A stretch of 64,000 bases of DNA from Occultella kanbiaonis (lineage in GTDB: Bacteria > Actinomycetota > Actinomycetes > Actinomycetales > Beutenbergiaceae). Within the stretch, counting starts at the first letter, position 1, and every line of letters begins with the position of its first letter. Shown piece after piece: positions 26,872 through 35,621 of the stretch. The position numbers and the translations under genes were made by a program. Location: positions 4,464,001 through 4,528,000 of the forward strand of contig NZ_CP046175.1 of assembly GCF_009708215.1 (NCBI RefSeq), in the 5' to 3' direction. Under the pieces are notes generated by a model that was not told where the DNA came from, searched no databases, and saw only the letters and a list, made by a program, of their open reading frames with translations.

Positions 26872-27551
26872 CAGCGGGTGCGGGCGGCGCTGCGCTGGGC
26901 CCGCCCGATGGCGTAGTTGTCCAGCACGCCGGTGCGCAGCAGGGCGTCCCCGATGAGCTTCGCGAGGAGCCCGCAGAGCAGGATGCCGCTGGCGAACTGC
27001 AGGCCCACGCGCAGCGCGAAGAAGTCCTGCCCGGCCCATCCGAACCGGACCATCCCGAGCACCAGGTTGAACAGGGCTGCGCTGATCCCGGAGGCCAGGA
27101 ACACGCCCCAGCCGTACCGGCGGTACCTGGTGAGCGCGAACGGGAGCTCGGCGCCGACGCCCTGGATCAGGCCGACCAGGAGCAGCATCGGTCCGACCGG
27201 TGAGGCCAGGAACACCACCTCGACGATCGCGGCGATGATCTCGACGACGATGCCGACGCCGGGCTTGCGGACGATGTAGACCGCGAGCGGGGCGACGACC
27301 ATCCAGCCGCCGGCGAGGGCGTTCTGGGCGAGATCGCCGAACGGGCCCATCGCCACCTGGAGCCAGCCCCACAGCTGCACGAGGGCCCAGTAGAGGAAGC
27401 CGAAGACGACGGCGAGGGCGGCGAGGAGGACCAGGTCGTGCAGGGTGATCGGGGCCCGGCGGGGCGCGGTGGGGTCGGGGCGTGGGGTGCCCTGCTTCGG
27501 GGCGTTCTGGCCCTGGGCGTCCCGGCGTGGGCCTTCGGTTCGCGCGCTCAT
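26871..27551 (-). CDS. ykoE: YkoE-like ECF substrate-specificity (S) component, HMP/thiamine
   Basis: 226 residues: a charged 35-residue N-terminus, then about six membrane helices. The start ITLHDLVLLAALAVVFGFLYW and the end LAKLIGDALLRTGVLDNYAIGR fit the YkoE family that binds hydroxymethylpyrimidine or thiamine. The TPP riboswitch upstream supports this. It overlaps the YkoF-like gene by 4 nt. Confidence 0.9.
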   Translation of the reverse strand: MSARTEGPRRDAQGQNAPKQGTPRPDPTAPRRAPITLHDLVLLAALAVVFGFLYWALVQLWGWLQVAMGPFGDLAQNALAGGWMVVAPLAVYIVRKPGVGIVVEIIAAIVEVVFLASPVGPMLLLVGLIQGVGAELPFALTRYRRYGWGVFLASGISAALFNLVLGMVRFGWAGQDFFALRVGLQFASGILLCGLLAKLIGDALLRTGVLDNYAIGRAQRSAARTR

Positions 27552-28261
27552 CGGTCGCCCGCAGTGCTCGGCGAGCTGGGCGAGTTCAGCGAGATGGTCG
27601 CGTGCGTGGCCACATGCCGGACGGACCGGCCGACGGTGAGCCAGGCGTCCCCGATGGTGGTGAGCACGTCGGCGAGGTCGCCGTCGAGGCGGGTTGCGAA
27701 GTGTTCGCTGCGGGTGAGCGTGCCCCGCTCGCGGGCGTCGTCGATGGCGGCGTAGATGGCGCTCATGTGATCGCCGTCGGGACCGTCGTGCAGGGGGTAC
27801 AGCGACCAGTGCGCGGCGGCGCGCAGACCGGTGGGCGGGATCGGCGCGAGCCGCTCCGGAGCGAACGCGACGCCGTCGGCCACCTCGCAGGCGACCTCGC
27901 CCGGGCAGCCGCGGGAGAGCAGCACCTGGGCCACGGTGTGCACGCCGGTGCGCCCGGCCCGCGCGATCACCGCGGTGAGGTAGCCGACCACATCGGACTC
28001 GGTGCCACGTACGAACGTGGAGACGTCGTCGGTGACGACCTCGAGCCCGGCCGGACGGTCCACGGCGAGGGCATCGATGATGACCTCGACGAACCGATCC
28101 GTGAGCGGAAGCAGCGTGAACCGGGCACCGACGCCGTACGCGCCCGGGGTGGGCGACGCCTCGGCGGACGTGCCGGCGGCGGGGATGGAGCCGTTGGTCG
28201 GTGCCGTGGCGGCGGCGGTGGCGGGTGCGGGCGGAGTGAAGGGGCTGGTGACTTCGGGCAT
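27548..28261 (-). CDS. ykoF: YkoF-like thiamine/HMP-binding protein
   Basis: 237 residues. After an Ala/Pro-rich lead there are two YkoF-type ferredoxin-like repeats (about 45-120, GARFTLLPLTDRFVEVIIDAL; and 145-225, AHWSLYPLHDGPDGDHMSAIY). YkoF binds thiamine and is thought to hand pyrimidine or thiamine to the YkoEDC transporter. No signal peptide is seen. The ATG at 28261 follows GAGAGGA. First gene of the four-gene thiamine operon. Confidence 0.88.
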   Translation of the reverse strand: MPEVTSPFTPPAPATAAATAPTNGSIPAAGTSAEASPTPGAYGVGARFTLLPLTDRFVEVIIDALAVDRPAGLEVVTDDVSTFVRGTESDVVGYLTAVIARAGRTGVHTVAQVLLSRGCPGEVACEVADGVAFAPERLAPIPPTGLRAAAHWSLYPLHDGPDGDHMSAIYAAIDDARERGTLTRSEHFATRLDGDLADVLTTIGDAWLTVGRSVRHVATHATISLNSPSSPSTAGDR

Positions 28262-28286
28262 CGTCGGGTCCTCTCGTCGAAGGACC

Positions 28287-28309
28287 CCCGGCGAGTGCAC
28301 GACGCCGGG
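28287..28309 (-). promoter_or_regulatory. Hairpin between TPP aptamer and ykoF
   Basis: CCCGGCG-9 nt-CGCCGGG forms a 7-bp stem ending about 25 nt before the ykoF start. A second stem, GGCACG/CGTGCC, lies at 28333-28347. These probably form the expression platform of the TPP riboswitch. Whether control is by termination or by sequestering the ribosome binding site cannot be told; there is no U run. Confidence 0.5.
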
Positions 28310-28356
28310 CCCAACCCACGTCGGAGACCTCCGGCACGGGTCGTGCCCGACAACTG

Positions 28357-28452
28357 CCCTACTCCCTACGCTGGTGCTAACCAGTTCAGGTTCCTCGGGT
28401 CTGCGGCCGGTGTACCGACCGCACTCTCAGCGCCAACGCGCTCCCCGGGGGC
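28357..28452 (-). promoter_or_regulatory. TPP riboswitch (THI element)
   Basis: On the minus strand the conserved THI-box parts appear in order: GGGGAGC, GCTGAGAGTGCGG, CGCAGACCCGAGGAACCTGA, CTGGTTAGCACCAGCG and TAGGGAGT. This is a full thiamine pyrophosphate aptamer, about 100 nt upstream of ykoF. It represses the transporter when TPP is plentiful. Confidence 0.96.
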
Positions 28453-28666
28453 TATGTCACGGCCACCCTAGCCCCGAACCTGTACCGCGGAGCAGGCGCC
28501 GTCCAATCCGTGGACGGCTACCGGCCGGAGATGGACCGCGCGAACTCGCTGCGCCGCCGACCCAGTCACCTGGCCCTCGAGTTAGTCATGAACAACCGCC
28601 TACCTCGACGGCTGGGTGACTACATCGACCACGCCGTCAGCCGCATCATCAAACCCGTGCGCTGGG

Positions 28667-29998
28667 TCACGCGGCCTGGCCGCCGTCGGTGGCCTGCTGG
28701 GAGGCGACCTCCACGCGGGCGCGTTCGCGGGCGGCGCGCTCCTCGGCGTTCGTGAGGATCAGGTGCGGGCGGCGGCGCAGCCGGTAGGACACCTCGATCT
28801 GCCAGTTCCGGTGCGCCCACAACGCGGCCGCCGCGGCCACCAGCACCGAGGCGATCGCGCCGATCCCGATGGACCAGCGCGGCCCCCAGGCCTCGGCGAC
28901 CCAGCCCACGAACGGGGAGCCGATCGGGTTCCCGGCGAACAGCACCACCACGTACAGGCTCATCACGCGGCCCCGGATCGCGGGGTCGGTGCCGATCTGG
29001 ATGGCGGCGTTCGCGGTCGTGAGCATGGTGATGGAGAAGAAGCCCACCGGGATGCACGCGAGCGCGAAGAGCTCATAGGTGGGCGCGAGCGACATCAGGC
29101 CGGAGAACACTCCGAACAGCGCGGCGGCGGCGATCACGCTGCGCACCCGGGGCTGCTTGCGCCGAGCGGCGAGCAGCGCGCCGGCGAGCGACCCGATCGC
29201 GAGGATCGAGCCGAGGATGCCGTACTCGCTCGCGTCCTTGCCGAACTCGATCCGGGCCATCACCGCGGAGGTGAGCTGGAAGTTCAGGCCGAGTCCGCCC
29301 ACCACGAACACGACGATCATGATCATCATGATGTCGCTGCGGTGCCGGACATAGGCCATCCCGGCCCGCAGTTGCCCCTTGGCGCGCGCGATCCGTGGCG
29401 ACACGTGCAGCTCGGCGGTACGCATGATCGCCATCACGAAGATGGTCGCGGCGAACGAGACCGCGTTGATGATGAACACCCAGCCCGGTCCGACGAGTGC
29501 GATCAGGAGCCCGGCCGCGCCGGGTCCGATCAGCCGGGCAGCGTTGAACGACGCACTGTTCAGGGCGACCGCGTTCGCGAGCCCGCTGGCCGGCACGAGC
29601 TCGGAGACGAACGTCTGCCTGGCCGGGGCGTCGAACGCGCTCGCCACCCCGAGCAGGGTCGCCAGCACGTACACGTGCCACAGCTCGGCGTGCCCGAACA
29701 GCACGAGCGCACCGAGAGCCACCGCGAGCAGACCGAGGATGCCCTGCGTTGCCATGAGCAACTTGCGCCGGTCGATCCGGTCCGCGAGCAGGCCGGCGTA
29801 CGGGCTGAGCAGCACCGACGGCGCGAACTGCAGCCCGGTGACGATCCCGACGGCGAGGCCCGAGTCGTCGGACAGTTCGGTCAGGACCAACCAGTCCTGG
29901 GCGATCCGCTGCATCCAGGTGCCCACGTTGGCCACGAGGGCACCGGCGAACCAGAGCCGGTAGTTGTAGTGCCTCATCGAGGCGAACATCGCGCTCAC
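28667..29998 (-). CDS. MFS transporter (EntS/MFS_3-like exporter)
   Basis: 443 residues, about 12 membrane helices. The start MFASMRHYNYRLWFAGALVANVGTWMQRIAQDWLVL and the A-loop LLADRIDRRKLLMATQ are typical of the MFS_3 family of siderophore and macrolide exporters. The GTG at 29998 overlaps the MarR stop by 4 nt (GTGA), so the pair is coupled. It is probably an efflux pump controlled by that MarR regulator. Substrate unknown. The C-terminus is Arg-rich and cytosolic. Confidence 0.9.
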   Translation of the reverse strand: MSAMFASMRHYNYRLWFAGALVANVGTWMQRIAQDWLVLTELSDDSGLAVGIVTGLQFAPSVLLSPYAGLLADRIDRRKLLMATQGILGLLAVALGALVLFGHAELWHVYVLATLLGVASAFDAPARQTFVSELVPASGLANAVALNSASFNAARLIGPGAAGLLIALVGPGWVFIINAVSFAATIFVMAIMRTAELHVSPRIARAKGQLRAGMAYVRHRSDIMMIMIVVFVVGGLGLNFQLTSAVMARIEFGKDASEYGILGSILAIGSLAGALLAARRKQPRVRSVIAAAALFGVFSGLMSLAPTYELFALACIPVGFFSITMLTTANAAIQIGTDPAIRGRVMSLYVVVLFAGNPIGSPFVGWVAEAWGPRWSIGIGAIASVLVAAAAALWAHRNWQIEVSYRLRRRPHLILTNAEERAARERARVEVASQQATDGGQAA

Positions 29999-30507
29999 TG
30001 GGTGTAGATCCTCCGCATGATCTCCTCGGCGTCGGAGAGCGTCTGCCGTTCGGCGGGCGTCAGGGATGCGAGCCGTCGGGAGAGCCACTGGTCCCGACGG
30101 CGCCGCGTGGCGATGATGTGCTGCTCGCCCGCCTCCGTGAGCGAGACGACGACCTGTCGCTTGTCCCCCGGGTGGGCCGCCTTGGTGACCATGCCGAGGT
30201 CCATCAGGGTCTGGATCGTGCGGGTCATCGTGGGCGCGCTCACGTGCTCGCGCTCGGCGAGGGCGCTCGGGCTCTGCGGGCCCAGGTTGAACAGGCCGCC
30301 GAGCACCGCTCCCTGTGCCTCGCTGACGGCGTTGGAACGCTCCGCACGCAGCCGCCTCGAGGTGCGCAGCAGGGTCACCCGCAGCCGGGCGGCGAGGCCG
30401 CCGTCACCGCGTGACGGTTGCTTGCGCGCAGATGCCGCCGAAGCTCCCCCGAGGGACGCGCCGCCGACGGCGGAACCCGCAGGAGGAGTGGGAGTCGCGT
30501 CGGTCAC
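29995..30507 (-). CDS. MarR-family transcriptional regulator
   Basis: 170 residues. After a 35-residue Ala/Gly/Ser-rich lead, a winged helix-turn-helix follows (about 75-130; SPSALAEREHVSAPTMTRTIQTLMDLGMV, wing HPGDKRQVVVSLTEAG). The start GTG lies 7 nt beyond a consensus-like -10, so the mRNA is probably leaderless. It overlaps the downstream MFS gene by 4 nt. A perfect palindrome covers the promoter, so autoregulation is likely. Confidence 0.9.
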   Translation of the reverse strand: MTDATPTPPAGSAVGGASLGGASAASARKQPSRGDGGLAARLRVTLLRTSRRLRAERSNAVSEAQGAVLGGLFNLGPQSPSALAEREHVSAPTMTRTIQTLMDLGMVTKAAHPGDKRQVVVSLTEAGEQHIIATRRRRDQWLSRRLASLTPAERQTLSDAEEIMRRIYTQ

Positions 30508-30508
30508 G

Positions 30509-30544
30509 ATACTCGAGTATAGATCATTAGTTCGGCTAAGTAAA
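30509..30544 (-). promoter_or_regulatory. Leaderless marR-mfs promoter with palindromic operator
   Basis: On the minus strand TTTACT (30539-30544) and TATACT (30516-30521) are spaced by 17 bp. The GTG start (30507) is 8 nt after the -10. The 12-bp perfect palindrome ATACTCGAGTAT (30509-30520) overlaps the -10 and the predicted start site, a position where a bound MarR dimer would block transcription. Confidence 0.75.
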
Positions 30545-30620
30545 CTTCGACCTCCGCCGGAGGTGGCGTCCGCAGCCGATTTGCGGCACGTCAGGGTGCG
30601 TAATTCTGCCGTTCCGCAAC

Positions 30621-30653
30621 GGTCAACCACTGGTCACGGCCCGTTCACCCGGG
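30621..30653 (+). promoter_or_regulatory. PHO box (three 11-bp direct repeats)
   Basis: GGTCAAC (30621), GGTCACG (30632) and GTTCACC (30643) start at exact 11-bp steps, matching the actinobacterial PhoP-binding direct-repeat unit (G[GT]TCAYY). They lie 60-90 bp upstream of a PhoX phosphatase gene, the expected target. This was seen directly; binding by PhoP is inferred. Confidence 0.75.
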
Positions 30654-30712
30654 CCGCGCCTGGGCGTCCTAGCGTCCGTAGCGTCCCCGTCTGCGCGAAG
30701 GAGCAGTCCCCG

Positions 30713-32761
30713 ATGTTGACATCACCCCGCAAGCTCTTGCCGCTGATCGCGAACCACAGCAGCAACCGCTCCCCCATGACCTGCAAGTACCGCTGCGGCG
30801 ACGCCTGCTTCCACGAGGTGCCGAACACCTCCGAAGGCGCCTACCTCGGCGACATCATCGCCTCCGGCATCTCCCGCCGGAGCCTGCTCAAGGTCGGCGC
30901 CGTGGTGGCCGTGGCCGGCGCCGGCGCCGCGACCCTCGGCGCCCAGCCCGCCGCCGCCGCCCCGGCGCAGGCGGCCCGTGGCCTCGCGTTCACGCCCGTC
31001 CCGCCGAACTCCGAGCACGCCGTCAGCGTGCCGGAGGGCTACACCTCGAAGGTACTGATCCGGTGGGGCGACGCGCTCTTCTCGGACGCGCCGGCGTTCG
31101 ACCCCGAGAACCAGAGCGCCGCCGCCCAGGAGCGCCAGTTCGGCTACAACAACGACCACCTCGACCTCTTCGAGATCCGCCGCGACGAGCACGTCATGGT
31201 GATCAACCACGAGTACACGAACGAAGAGATCATGTTCCCCGGCTACGACCCGGCGGCTCCCACGCAGGACCAGGTGGAGATCGCCTGGGCCGCGCACGGC
31301 CTCACCGTCGTCGGCGTCACCGGTGCGGCGCAGGGTCGCCCCTCCGGCGAGCTGACCACCGTCGTCGACCACCGGCTGAACCGCCGGCTGACGGCGACCA
31401 CACCGTTCGAGCTGACCGGCCCGGTGGCCGGCAGCGAGCACGTGCGCACGACGGCCGACCCGGACGGCCGCACCGTGCTCGGCACCCTGAACAACTGCGC
31501 CGGCGGCGTGACGCCGTGGCGGACCTGGCTGACCGCCGAGGAGAACTTCAACCAGTACTTCGCAGGAGCGGACGAGGTGACCGACCCGGTGGTCCGCGAG
31601 CGGCTGCGTCGCTACGGCCTGCCCGGTGGCGCCTCGGAGCGGAAGTGGGAGGCGTACGACCCGCGATTCGACCTCGGCGCGGAGCCGAACGAGGTGAACC
31701 GGTTCGGCTGGATCGTCGAGGTCGACCCGTTCGACCCCGAGTCCACCCCCCGCAAGCGCACCGCCCTCGGCCGGTTCAAGCACGAGGCGGCCAACATCCA
31801 CCTGAGCCGGCAGAACCAGGTGGTCGCCTACATGGGTGACGACGAGCGGTTCGACTACCTGTACAAGTTCGTCTCCCGGGATGCCTTCCGCCGCAACAAC
31901 CCCGAGCACAACGCCACCCTGCTGGACAACGGCACCCTGTACGTCGCGCTGTTCAACGGGAACTCGCCGGTCGAGGAGATCGACGGGTCCGGCACCCTCC
32001 CCAGCGACGGTGGGTTCGACGGCGCCGGCGAGTGGATCCCGATCGTCACCAGCGACGAGGCCGGCGCGCACTCCCACGTGGAGGGCATGACCGGCGTCGA
32101 GGTGCTGCTGTTCACCCGCCAGGCCGGCGACGCCGTGGGCGCCACGAAGATGGACCGGCCGGAGGACGTCGAGACGAACCCGCTGACCGGTGTGCTCTAC
32201 GTCGCGCTGACCAACAACACCAACCGCGGCACCGGCACGAACCCCGGCCCGGACGAGACGAACCCGCGCTCGTCCAACCGGCACGGGCACGTCATCGAGC
32301 TGATGGAGACCGGGAACGACCCGCGCGCCTACACCTTCGACTGGCGGATCTTCCTGCTCTGCGGGGACCCGAACGACCCGAGCACCTACTTCGCCGGGTA
32401 CGACAAGTCGCAGGTGTCCCCGATCTCCTGCCCGGACAACGTCACCTTCGACCCCTACGGGAACCTCTGGATCAGCACCGACGGCAACGCCCTCGGCACG
32501 AACGACGGGCTGTTCGGCGTCGCCGTCGACGGGGAGTACCGCGGCCAGGTCAAGCAGTTCCTGACCGTGCCGATCTCCGCGGAGACCTGTGGCCCCAAGG
32601 TCACCGAGACCCGCGTGCTGGTCTGCGTGCAGCACCCGGGTGAGCGCTCCGGCGCCACGTTCGAGAACCAGTTCTCGCACTGGCCCGACGGCGGCACGTC
32701 CGTCCCGCGGCCGGCCGTCGTCGTCGCATGGCGTCCGGACGGTATCCGGATCGGCCGCTGA
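30713..32761 (+). CDS. phoX: PhoX family alkaline phosphatase (Tat-exported)
   Basis: 682 residues, DUF839/PhoX family. These are Ca/Fe-dependent phosphomonoesterases released outside the membrane to scavenge phosphate. A twin-arginine signal, SRRSLLK (54-60), precedes a hydrophobic segment and an Ala-rich cleavage region. The typical pre-signal MTCKYRCGDACFHEVPNTS is present. In the body are HEYTNEE, NCAGGVTPWRTWLTAEEN, MDRPEDVETNP and PDNVTFDPYGNLWISTDG. ATG 30713 follows AAGGAG; the open frame upstream to 30017 is shadow. The PHO box upstream supports phosphate-starvation control. Confidence 0.94.
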   Translation: MLTSPRKLLPLIANHSSNRSPMTCKYRCGDACFHEVPNTSEGAYLGDIIASGISRRSLLKVGAVVAVAGAGAATLGAQPAAAAPAQAARGLAFTPVPPNSEHAVSVPEGYTSKVLIRWGDALFSDAPAFDPENQSAAAQERQFGYNNDHLDLFEIRRDEHVMVINHEYTNEEIMFPGYDPAAPTQDQVEIAWAAHGLTVVGVTGAAQGRPSGELTTVVDHRLNRRLTATTPFELTGPVAGSEHVRTTADPDGRTVLGTLNNCAGGVTPWRTWLTAEENFNQYFAGADEVTDPVVRERLRRYGLPGGASERKWEAYDPRFDLGAEPNEVNRFGWIVEVDPFDPESTPRKRTALGRFKHEAANIHLSRQNQVVAYMGDDERFDYLYKFVSRDAFRRNNPEHNATLLDNGTLYVALFNGNSPVEEIDGSGTLPSDGGFDGAGEWIPIVTSDEAGAHSHVEGMTGVEVLLFTRQAGDAVGATKMDRPEDVETNPLTGVLYVALTNNTNRGTGTNPGPDETNPRSSNRHGHVIELMETGNDPRAYTFDWRIFLLCGDPNDPSTYFAGYDKSQVSPISCPDNVTFDPYGNLWISTDGNALGTNDGLFGVAVDGEYRGQVKQFLTVPISAETCGPKVTETRVLVCVQHPGERSGATFENQFSHWPDGGTSVPRPAVVVAWRPDGIRIGR

Positions 32762-32787
32762 GCGAGCCGGCCCTCATCCGGTGCGCG

Positions 32788-34263
32788 TCAGCCGAACCAG
32801 ACCTGCAGCGGTCCGCGGATGTAGTAGAGGACGAACAGGATCGCCGCGCCCCACATCAGCGGGTGCACCTTCGAGGCCTTGCCGACGGCGATCTTGATCA
32901 CGACGAAGGCGATGAAGCCGGCGCCCATGCCCGCGGTGATCGAATAGGTGAACGGCATCAGGATGATCGCCAGGAACGCTGGGAGGGAGACCTCGATGTT
33001 CTTCCAGTCGATCCCGGTCACCTGGGACATCATCAGGAAGCCGACCAGCACCAGCGCCGGGGTGGCGGCCTCCGACGGGACGATGTCCACGATCGGGGAC
33101 AGGAACGTGGCGAGCAGGAACGCGATGCCGGTGACCACCGAGGCGAGCCCGGTCCGGGCCCCCTCACCCACACCGGCCGCGGACTCGATGTAGCTGGTGT
33201 TGGACGAGACCGACCCGGCGCCACCGGCGACCGCGGCGATGGAGTCCACCACGAGGATCGCGCGAGTGCGCGGCGGGTTGCCCTGTTCGTCCAGGAGCCC
33301 GGCCTCGCTGCCGACCGCGACCATCGTGCCCATCGTGTCGAAGAAGTCGGCGAGCAGCAGGGAGAACACGAGCAGGACGACGGTGATGATGCCGACCTTC
33401 TCGATCGACCCGAACAGCGAGAAGTTCCCGAGCAGGTCGAAGTCCGGGACCGCGACGGGCGAATCCGGGAGCGCCGGTGTGTTGAGCTTCCACCCGCTCG
33501 CGTTCGACCCGTCCGGGGTCTGCGGGCCGATGTTCGCGATCGCCTCGATGATGATCGCCAGGACGGTGGCGGCGATGATCGAGATGAGCAGGGCGCCCTT
33601 CACCTTCTTGACCCAGAGCACGATCGTGAGGATCAGCCCGATCACGAACACCAGCATCGGCCACCCGACCAGGGAACCGCCGATCCCGAGCTCCACCGGC
33701 GTGGCCAGGGATGCCGGGATCCGGACGATGCCCGCGTCGACGAGGCCGATGAACGCGATGAACAGGCCGATGCCGACACTGATCGCGGTCTTGAGCTCCA
33801 CCGGCACCGCCTTGAAGACCGCCTCCCGGAACCCGGTGAGCACCAGGACGAGGATGATGATGCCCTCGAGCACCACGATGCCCATCGCGTCCGCCCAGGT
33901 CATGTCCGGCAGGATCGCGATCGAGAACGCGACCACGGCGTTCAGGCCGAGCCCGGCGGCGAGCGCGATCGGGAAGTTCGCGGCCACCCCCATCACGATC
34001 GACATCACGCCGGCGATCAGGGCGGTCGCGGCGGCGACCTTGGCGACCGACGTCGCCCCGTCGCCGCCGAGGAAGTTGCCGGTGCCGTCGGCCACGGTGC
34101 CGATGATCAGCGGGTTCAGAACGATGATGTAGCTCATCGCGAAGAACGTGACGAGGCCTCCACGGACCTCCCGTCCGACGGTCGAACCACGCTCGGAGAT
34201 CTTGAAGAACTTGTCCAGGGGACCGGACGCCACGGCCGCGTCATCGGTGCGAGGGGTGCTCAT
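32788..34263 (-). CDS. NCS2 family purine permease (guanine/hypoxanthine, PbuG/PbuO-like)
   Basis: 491 residues, about 14 membrane segments. The start LDKFFKISERGSTVGREVRGGLVTFFAMSYIIVLNP and the later FDTMGTMVAVGSEAGLLD and SSNTSYIESAAGVGEGARTGLASVVTG are signatures of the AzgA-like branch of nucleobase/proton symporters, which take up adenine, guanine and hypoxanthine. It is divergent from the DUF2530 gene and convergent with phoX. No purine riboswitch is seen upstream. Confidence 0.93.
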   Translation of the reverse strand: MSTPRTDDAAVASGPLDKFFKISERGSTVGREVRGGLVTFFAMSYIIVLNPLIIGTVADGTGNFLGGDGATSVAKVAAATALIAGVMSIVMGVAANFPIALAAGLGLNAVVAFSIAILPDMTWADAMGIVVLEGIIILVLVLTGFREAVFKAVPVELKTAISVGIGLFIAFIGLVDAGIVRIPASLATPVELGIGGSLVGWPMLVFVIGLILTIVLWVKKVKGALLISIIAATVLAIIIEAIANIGPQTPDGSNASGWKLNTPALPDSPVAVPDFDLLGNFSLFGSIEKVGIITVVLLVFSLLLADFFDTMGTMVAVGSEAGLLDEQGNPPRTRAILVVDSIAAVAGGAGSVSSNTSYIESAAGVGEGARTGLASVVTGIAFLLATFLSPIVDIVPSEAATPALVLVGFLMMSQVTGIDWKNIEVSLPAFLAIILMPFTYSITAGMGAGFIAFVVIKIAVGKASKVHPLMWGAAILFVLYYIRGPLQVWFG

Positions 34264-34350
34264 GGGTCGCCATCCTGGCAGAGGAACGATGCGCGGAACA
34301 CCCTTGGACACCCGGCCCGGTCGCACCCGGTCCTGTCCTACGATCGGGGG

Positions 34351-34602
34351 GTGTCCCCCTCCCCTGACCGCCCGGCGCCGAAGGAGCTCGCTCCCGCGCG
34401 GGTGAACGCGAAGGCGCTCGTCCTGGTCGGCATCGGAGCATGGCTGGCTGCCCTCGTGGTGCTCGGGGTGCTGCACCTGACCGGGTCGGTCATCGACGGA
34501 CGCTGGCCGCTGATCTGCGTCGCCGGCCTGCTCCTGGGCTGGGTCGGGTTCTGGTGGCTGCACCGCGTCCATCTCATCAACGACGAAGGAATCTCCGAGT
34601 GA
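34351..34602 (+). CDS. DUF2530 small membrane protein
   Basis: 83 residues, two transmembrane helices (about 20-41 and 50-69), C-terminus HLINDEGISE. It matches DUF2530, an actinobacterial family usually found beside the NCS2 permease gene, as here. It starts at a GTG with only a weak G-rich ribosome binding site, so it may be nearly leaderless. The stop overlaps the next gene by 4 nt. Function unknown. Confidence 0.8.
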   Translation: MSPSPDRPAPKELAPARVNAKALVLVGIGAWLAALVVLGVLHLTGSVIDGRWPLICVAGLLLGWVGFWWLHRVHLINDEGISE

Positions 34603-35534
34603 AACTGCTGCTCCCGAACTCGATCCCCATCACCGTCACGGCGCCCGACGGCGTCACGACCGCGGTCTACGACGTCGCCGCCCCGATCCCCGCCGAGCAC
34701 AGTGACGCGGAGGCGATCGTGGTGTGGGGCAGCTCGGGCGAGCGGATCGCGGCCATGGTGACCGAGCTGCCGAAGCTCCGGTGGATTCAGGCCCTGATGG
34801 CCGGCACCGACTCCGTGGCCGCGGCCGGGTTCGACGATTCCGTGGTGCTGACGTCCGGTGGCGGGCTGCACGACGCGCCCGTCGCCGAGCACACCCTCGC
34901 GCTCATCCTCGCGGCCGCGCGCCGGCTCGATACGGCCGTCCGCGCCGGTGACGCCCACGAGTGGTACAAGTCCCTGGACGTGAACCAGGCGTTCGGGACC
35001 GCCGGGACGTTCACCACGCTGTTCGGAGCGAAGGTCGTGATCTGGGGCTTCGGCGGGATCGGCACCCGGCTGGCCGGCTTCCTCACCGCGCTCGGAGCCC
35101 AGGTGACCGGAGTGGCCACCACCGCCGGGGAACGGGCCGGCTACCGGGTGATCACCCCCGCGGACCTGCCCGGCGAGCTCGCCGACACCGACGTGCTCGT
35201 CGACATCCTCCCGGCGCTGCCGACCACGCAGAAGGTGGTCGACGCCGCGATCCTTGGCGCGCTGCCGGCGCACGCCTGGTTCGTCAACGTCGGCCGGGGC
35301 GCCACCGTGGACGAGGCCGCGCTGCGGCAGGCACTGGTCGAGCAGAGCATCGGCGGCGCCGCGCTGGACGTGTTCGCCACCGAGCCGCTGCCCGCTGACG
35401 ACCCGCTCTGGGGCTCCCCCAACCTGATCGTCACCCCGCACAGCGCGGGTGGCCGCCCGCAGGACCCGGAGCAGCGGATCGAGGAGAACCTGCGCCGGTT
35501 CCTGGCCGGCGAGGAACTCCTGTACACGGTCTGA
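34599..35534 (+). CDS. D-2-hydroxyacid dehydrogenase family protein
   Basis: 311 residues. Rossmann motif GFGGIG (150-155) and the catalytic set Arg233 (NVGRGATVDE), Glu262 (ATEPLP) and His281 (TPHSAG) are intact. The protein reduces 2-keto acids or oxidises D-2-hydroxyacids; the substrate is not evident. The GTG start lies inside the DUF2530 stop (GTGA) with GAAGGA upstream. It ends before a long inverted repeat. Confidence 0.9.
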   Translation: MKLLLPNSIPITVTAPDGVTTAVYDVAAPIPAEHSDAEAIVVWGSSGERIAAMVTELPKLRWIQALMAGTDSVAAAGFDDSVVLTSGGGLHDAPVAEHTLALILAAARRLDTAVRAGDAHEWYKSLDVNQAFGTAGTFTTLFGAKVVIWGFGGIGTRLAGFLTALGAQVTGVATTAGERAGYRVITPADLPGELADTDVLVDILPALPTTQKVVDAAILGALPAHAWFVNVGRGATVDEAALRQALVEQSIGGAALDVFATEPLPADDPLWGSPNLIVTPHSAGGRPQDPEQRIEENLRRFLAGEELLYTV

Positions 35535-35538
35535 GCGA

Positions 35539-35595
35539 GCGAGGGTGCGATCGGGCGGCGGATCCCGCCGATCGGCCGCAGGACCGCACCCTCGC
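35539..35595. terminator. Long inverted repeat between convergent genes
   Basis: GCGAGGGTGCG (35539-35549) and CGCACCCTCGC (35585-35595) are perfect complements. A smaller stem (GGCGG/CCGCC) lies inside. It lies between the dehydrogenase stop and the convergent hydrolase stop and probably acts as a bidirectional terminator. Confidence 0.7.
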
Positions 35596-35621
35596 GGGTC
35601 GGCTCGCGGGTCGGCGGCGGG

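Noticed and set aside
30523-30544. Iron box (IdeR site) near the marR/MFS promoter
   Set aside because: TTAGTTCGGCTAAG resembles half of the 19-bp consensus but lacks one base in the centre and the second half; too weak to claim.
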